The position numbers and the translations under genes were made by a program. Below, one piece after another: positions 61,058-64,000 of a stretch of 64,000 nt of DNA (position 1 is its first letter; each line of letters starts with the position of its first letter). The notes under the pieces were generated by a model, which was given only the letters and a program-made list of their open reading frames with translations, ran no database searches and had not been told where the DNA came from. The stretch is from Colwellia psychrerythraea. GTDB taxonomy: Bacteria; Pseudomonadota; Gammaproteobacteria; Enterobacterales; Alteromonadaceae. The stretch covers positions 124,001 to 188,000 of the forward strand of contig NZ_JQEC01000021.1 in the NCBI RefSeq assembly GCF_000764185.1, read 5' to 3'.

Positions 61058-63717
61058 GGGTCACTTTCATTAGCAAATCCACTACAGCCCCAGAAATCAC
61101 CATATTGTCCTTTTCTTAGTTTCATCAGCCGACCGCATTTAACGCATAGTTTTGAACTTGCTGGGTATTTTAATATGTCTCTGCTAAATTTATCATGATT
61201 TTTACAGACGACTTGTAAACCATAACTTGGTGATAATAACTCTTCAATAAACGCTGAGGGCTCTTTGGTATCTGCAACCAGGTAGGCTTTCTTCTTCGCT
61301 CTGGTAATCGCTACATAGAGTAATCGGCGCTCTTCAGAGTTTTTAAAACCATCTTCTAATGGTAGTAATGCTTCTACTAATGCATCTGAATTATTTTCAT
61401 TAGGAAAGCCATTTTTTCCCCGAAAGAAACCAACAATAATACAATAATCTGCTTCTAACCCTTTCGAGCCATGAAAGGTCCAATAATGAATATTTTCATT
61501 TGCCAAGTTAGAAGTTAACTGCGTTTTAGCATTGTTAAGCAAATAGCGATAACGCGCTAATATAGCAATTGTTGCACTAGGAGCATGCACTTTTATCTTG
61601 CTTACAACCTGAGCAATGTTTATATCGAGAGTCTTTTTATCACAGTCTATTAAATAAACCTGCGATTGTGCTACTTGATGGTGGCTTTCAATCTGTTTTT
61701 TATATTGTTCAGGATTTTGCATAACAAATTGGCCGGCCGTTTTAGCAATACTATTGTTATAACGAAAGGTTTTTTGCAATGTCGTTAACGAGTGACTGCC
61801 GTGATATTTTTCAAACTGAGTGATTAAGGCTAACTTGCTCCCTGAAAAGCGATAGATTGACTGCCAGTCATCTCCCACCACGGTAAGTCTCGGCCTTGGT
61901 CCTCTATCTATGAGTGCATTTAATAAATTCATTCGAGCCGTCGATATATCCTGAAATTCATCAACCAGGATATCTGTCCATTGTGGTTTGAAGTTGCCAG
62001 TATTTACATGTTCAACAGCACTAATCACCATATCATCAAAATCAATTGCTGCTTGGTTTTTCAACTCGGTTACATAGGCTTGTTCAATCTCGGATAGTAG
62101 CTGAGCATATTGCTTACTACTTGTTACTTTGGCATGTTTAAGCCTATTTTCAATTTTTTCACTAGTTAATTGTTCTACTCTAATTGCTTGCAAACACTTA
62201 AGATAGCGCTTGATATTGTTGACCAATAAACCAGAACCTTTTATCGCGGTTAAAATATCCTGCGAGCTTTTTGGTACTAACTTGATACTACATTGAGCAG
62301 TAAGTGTAGTAAGTCTGTCTGCTAGTTTATTCTCAACCATGTCAAAATAGAAAGTTTCTAACAGTGTGGTTTTGCACTCTTGATGAAGCGCTCTAATTAC
62401 CTTCATCTGTTTATTATATTGACTAGAATTTATACCAACTCGGGTGCTGCCGTCTCTAGTGACTTCAAAGCATTCAAGATATATATGAGTATTGCTAGTG
62501 TTGTCGCTATTGTTCAGTCGAAAACTGGGGCTATAGTCAACGCCAGTTGTTATGCTATGTTTTGAGACATACGGGCCTTGATACTGATATTCTATCGAAT
62601 TTAAGAAAAGCCAGTTAGCAATTAACAATGCTTGGTAACAACTTACCTTCTCACCTTGCAATGTTTGGTATTTATTATCCCTGACATGTATCTCATACTG
62701 CTCAATGGAGCTGAACTCAAATACATCACTCGGCTGATATGCCAGAGTAATAAAACGTTGCATAGCTTGCGGGCTTTCGCTGATATGAGAAACAAGCCAT
62801 TGGGTAAGCCAAGTTTCCAGTTGTTTTGGCTGTTCAGTAAATAAGGATAAAGTGGTATTTACTTTGGCTGCCTTTAGTATTTTAAGACCCAATGCATGGA
62901 AAGTTATGATGTTAGGTGAATCACATGTTAAACCGTAGGCATTTTTTCTTACCGTTAACCTTTCTTTAAGCTCTTTAGCCGCAGCATTGTTATAGGCAAG
63001 CACCAATACATTTTCTGCCGGAACCTCATCATGACTGATTAAATACAGTGCTTTGGCAACCATAACAGAGGTTTTTCCAGTACCTGCTGCAGCTAAAACA
63101 AGATTCTTATCATTATTTCTAATAACAGCTAGCCGCTGCTCGTTTGTTAGTGGATTTGATTCAATACCATTAAAAAAATCAATTTGAGCGGCAAGCATCT
63201 TATTTTCATAATATTGCCTATAGCTCTGTGTTTCTTTGATGGGTGGCATTCTCGATATAACATCGATTTTTGATAGTTGTTGTTCTGATAAAATTTGTTG
63301 CCAGCGTGCCTTTGACGTTTTATAACTTTGCATAAGTGGTGTCACCGACTCATGTAAAAATTTTACCGATGAATCTCTAAGGTATCGAGTGAGTGCTTCT
63401 TTATGATAAATATCTACGTGTTTAGTAATATTGTTGGCAATGTTTTGTTGAAGGCCGAGCTTGGCCTTATTATTAAATACCTGGGTACTACTCGCACTAA
63501 TGCCCCATATTCGAGTCACTTCATTTTTAGCTTTAATAACTAAAGTATTGCCAAAAATAGATTGTTCAATACTTGGAAAATCAATAAGTTGATTGACGGT
63601 TATTTCTTTGATGTTTTGGTCGACATCAACTAATGTAAAACCACATTCTGATATTACTATGTGTTTGGCTTTGCCAAACCACTTTCCAAAAAAGTTACGA
63701 TAAAGTGTCTGTGTCAT
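61033..63717 (-). CDS. HelD-like (helicase IV) UvrD-family DNA helicase
   Basis: 894 residues, longer than the 684 of E. coli HelD. Walker A AAAGTGKTSVM (209-219) after TNEQRLAVI; DFDDMVISAVEH, ILVDEFQDIS (Walker B), VVGDDWQSIYRFSGS (motif III), TFRYN (motif IV), TFHGSKGLEADYCIIVG (motif V), and EERRLLYVAITRAKKKAYLV (motif VI). A C-terminal zinc ribbon with CVKCG and a second pair (CSGF, CNQ) is of topoisomerase-type C4 and explains the extra length. It unwinds or strips DNA 3'-5'. Confidence 0.9.
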   Translation of the reverse strand: MTQTLYRNFFGKWFGKAKHIVISECGFTLVDVDQNIKEITVNQLIDFPSIEQSIFGNTLVIKAKNEVTRIWGISASSTQVFNNKAKLGLQQNIANNITKHVDIYHKEALTRYLRDSSVKFLHESVTPLMQSYKTSKARWQQILSEQQLSKIDVISRMPPIKETQSYRQYYENKMLAAQIDFFNGIESNPLTNEQRLAVIRNNDKNLVLAAAGTGKTSVMVAKALYLISHDEVPAENVLVLAYNNAAAKELKERLTVRKNAYGLTCDSPNIITFHALGLKILKAAKVNTTLSLFTEQPKQLETWLTQWLVSHISESPQAMQRFITLAYQPSDVFEFSSIEQYEIHVRDNKYQTLQGEKVSCYQALLIANWLFLNSIEYQYQGPYVSKHSITTGVDYSPSFRLNNSDNTSNTHIYLECFEVTRDGSTRVGINSSQYNKQMKVIRALHQECKTTLLETFYFDMVENKLADRLTTLTAQCSIKLVPKSSQDILTAIKGSGLLVNNIKRYLKCLQAIRVEQLTSEKIENRLKHAKVTSSKQYAQLLSEIEQAYVTELKNQAAIDFDDMVISAVEHVNTGNFKPQWTDILVDEFQDISTARMNLLNALIDRGPRPRLTVVGDDWQSIYRFSGSKLALITQFEKYHGSHSLTTLQKTFRYNNSIAKTAGQFVMQNPEQYKKQIESHHQVAQSQVYLIDCDKKTLDINIAQVVSKIKVHAPSATIAILARYRYLLNNAKTQLTSNLANENIHYWTFHGSKGLEADYCIIVGFFRGKNGFPNENNSDALVEALLPLEDGFKNSEERRLLYVAITRAKKKAYLVADTKEPSAFIEELLSPSYGLQVVCKNHDKFSRDILKYPASSKLCVKCGRLMKLRKGQYGDFWGCSGFANESDPCNQTEKV

Positions 63718-63816
63718 TTAATTAAACTGAATACTCATATTGGTGCAGCTTGGGCTTACTTTTGTTTAGTTTTATTATACCTGCTGCACTGTATGAAATA
63801 ACAGTCAATATATGTA

Positions 63817-64000
63817 TTATTGATTATTATTTTTAAAATCTATTGAAGTTTGCCTAGATTTATCCACCTGCAACTTAAAAACATCCGGCCTTGCATAATG
63901 ACCCGCAACATCTAAAGCTCGCTTCGAACTTGTTGATAGTTCTACATCAATATCGATAATGATATTGCCTTTTTCTTTAGATAGAGGCCCAGAGATGATT
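63817..64000 (-). CDS. carbon-nitrogen hydrolase (nitrilase family), C-terminal part
   Basis: The coding sequence runs out of the window on the right; 60 residues are visible. ISGPLSKEKGNIIIDIDVE and ALDVAGHYARPDVFKLQVD are the closing blocks of nitrilases (GPL...EGIL..EID, and DxxGHYxRPDVF). The catalytic Cys, Glu and Lys lie outside the window. Confidence 0.85.
   Translation of the reverse strand, partial: IISGPLSKEKGNIIIDIDVELSTSSKRALDVAGHYARPDVFKLQVDKSRQTSIDFKNNNQ

Overview
The window looks like chromosomal DNA of a low-GC marine gammaproteobacterium of the Alteromonadales, most likely Colwellia or a close relative. The support is the yejK / yejL-lapC block, pyrC, bioD, many outer-membrane and periplasmic proteins of gammaproteobacterial type, and VCR-like integron attC sites. 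This is a judgement from protein character and gene order; no search was run.

Layout. (1) 1-7170: bioD, a lone HicB-type gene beside a 13-copy AAAACC tandem repeat, a second-copy FtsZ-like GTPase followed by an EAL-domain protein, a periplasmic peroxiredoxin, small proteins and a LysR regulator. (2) 7620-13690: about ten promoterless genes on one strand, most followed by a 90-105 bp attC-type site. This is an integron gene-cassette array with no integron integrase in the window (a CALIN). It stops just before a tRNA-Pro(GGG) gene. (3) 14085-20533: core genes lapC (yejM/pbgA), yejL, yejK, pyrC, a 213 bp fold-back (MITE-like) element directly after pyrC, a pterin-synthase-like gene and an M23 peptidase. 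(4) 20585-26270: a translationally coupled MksB-MksE-MksF (JetC-JetB-JetA type) condensin operon.

(5) 26369-45953: about 18 genes, all on the minus strand and mostly overlapping. I read this as a biosynthetic and export locus: AMP-ligase, PLP-dependent decarboxylase, carrier protein, two divergent thiolase-fold condensing-enzyme-like proteins, two acyl-CoA-dehydrogenase-like proteins, a flavin-halogenase-like oxidoreductase, an alpha/beta hydrolase, a degenerate asparagine-synthetase-like protein and a GDSL hydrolase. An ABC ATPase and FtsX-type permease, a LolA-like protein, two repeat/lipoproteins and an outer-membrane barrel sit with them. I do not recognise the locus as a known pathway, and it is the best candidate here for an undescribed system.

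(6) 46099-49707: a carrier-protein-like gene remnant, an isolated attC site very like one in the array 36 kb away, a YopT-type cysteine-protease-like gene, a Toprim protein resembling JetD/MksG (the nuclease partner missing from the MksBEF operon) and a tyrosine recombinase among strong inverted repeats. (7) 50024-64000: a secreted sphingomyelinase with a lipase-chaperone-like partner, a decayed FAD monooxygenase pseudogene, a lipoprotein, a lipase, a DUF418 membrane protein with an attC-like remnant, a GFA protein, a solute-binding protein, an outer-membrane barrel, a TrmK-like methyltransferase, a HelD-like helicase and the end of a nitrilase-family gene.

Core housekeeping genes are thus interleaved with an integron cassette array and at least one large accessory island. 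Start codons were moved from the longest open frame where a ribosome-binding site, signal peptide or attC boundary argued for it; these choices are noted in each entry.
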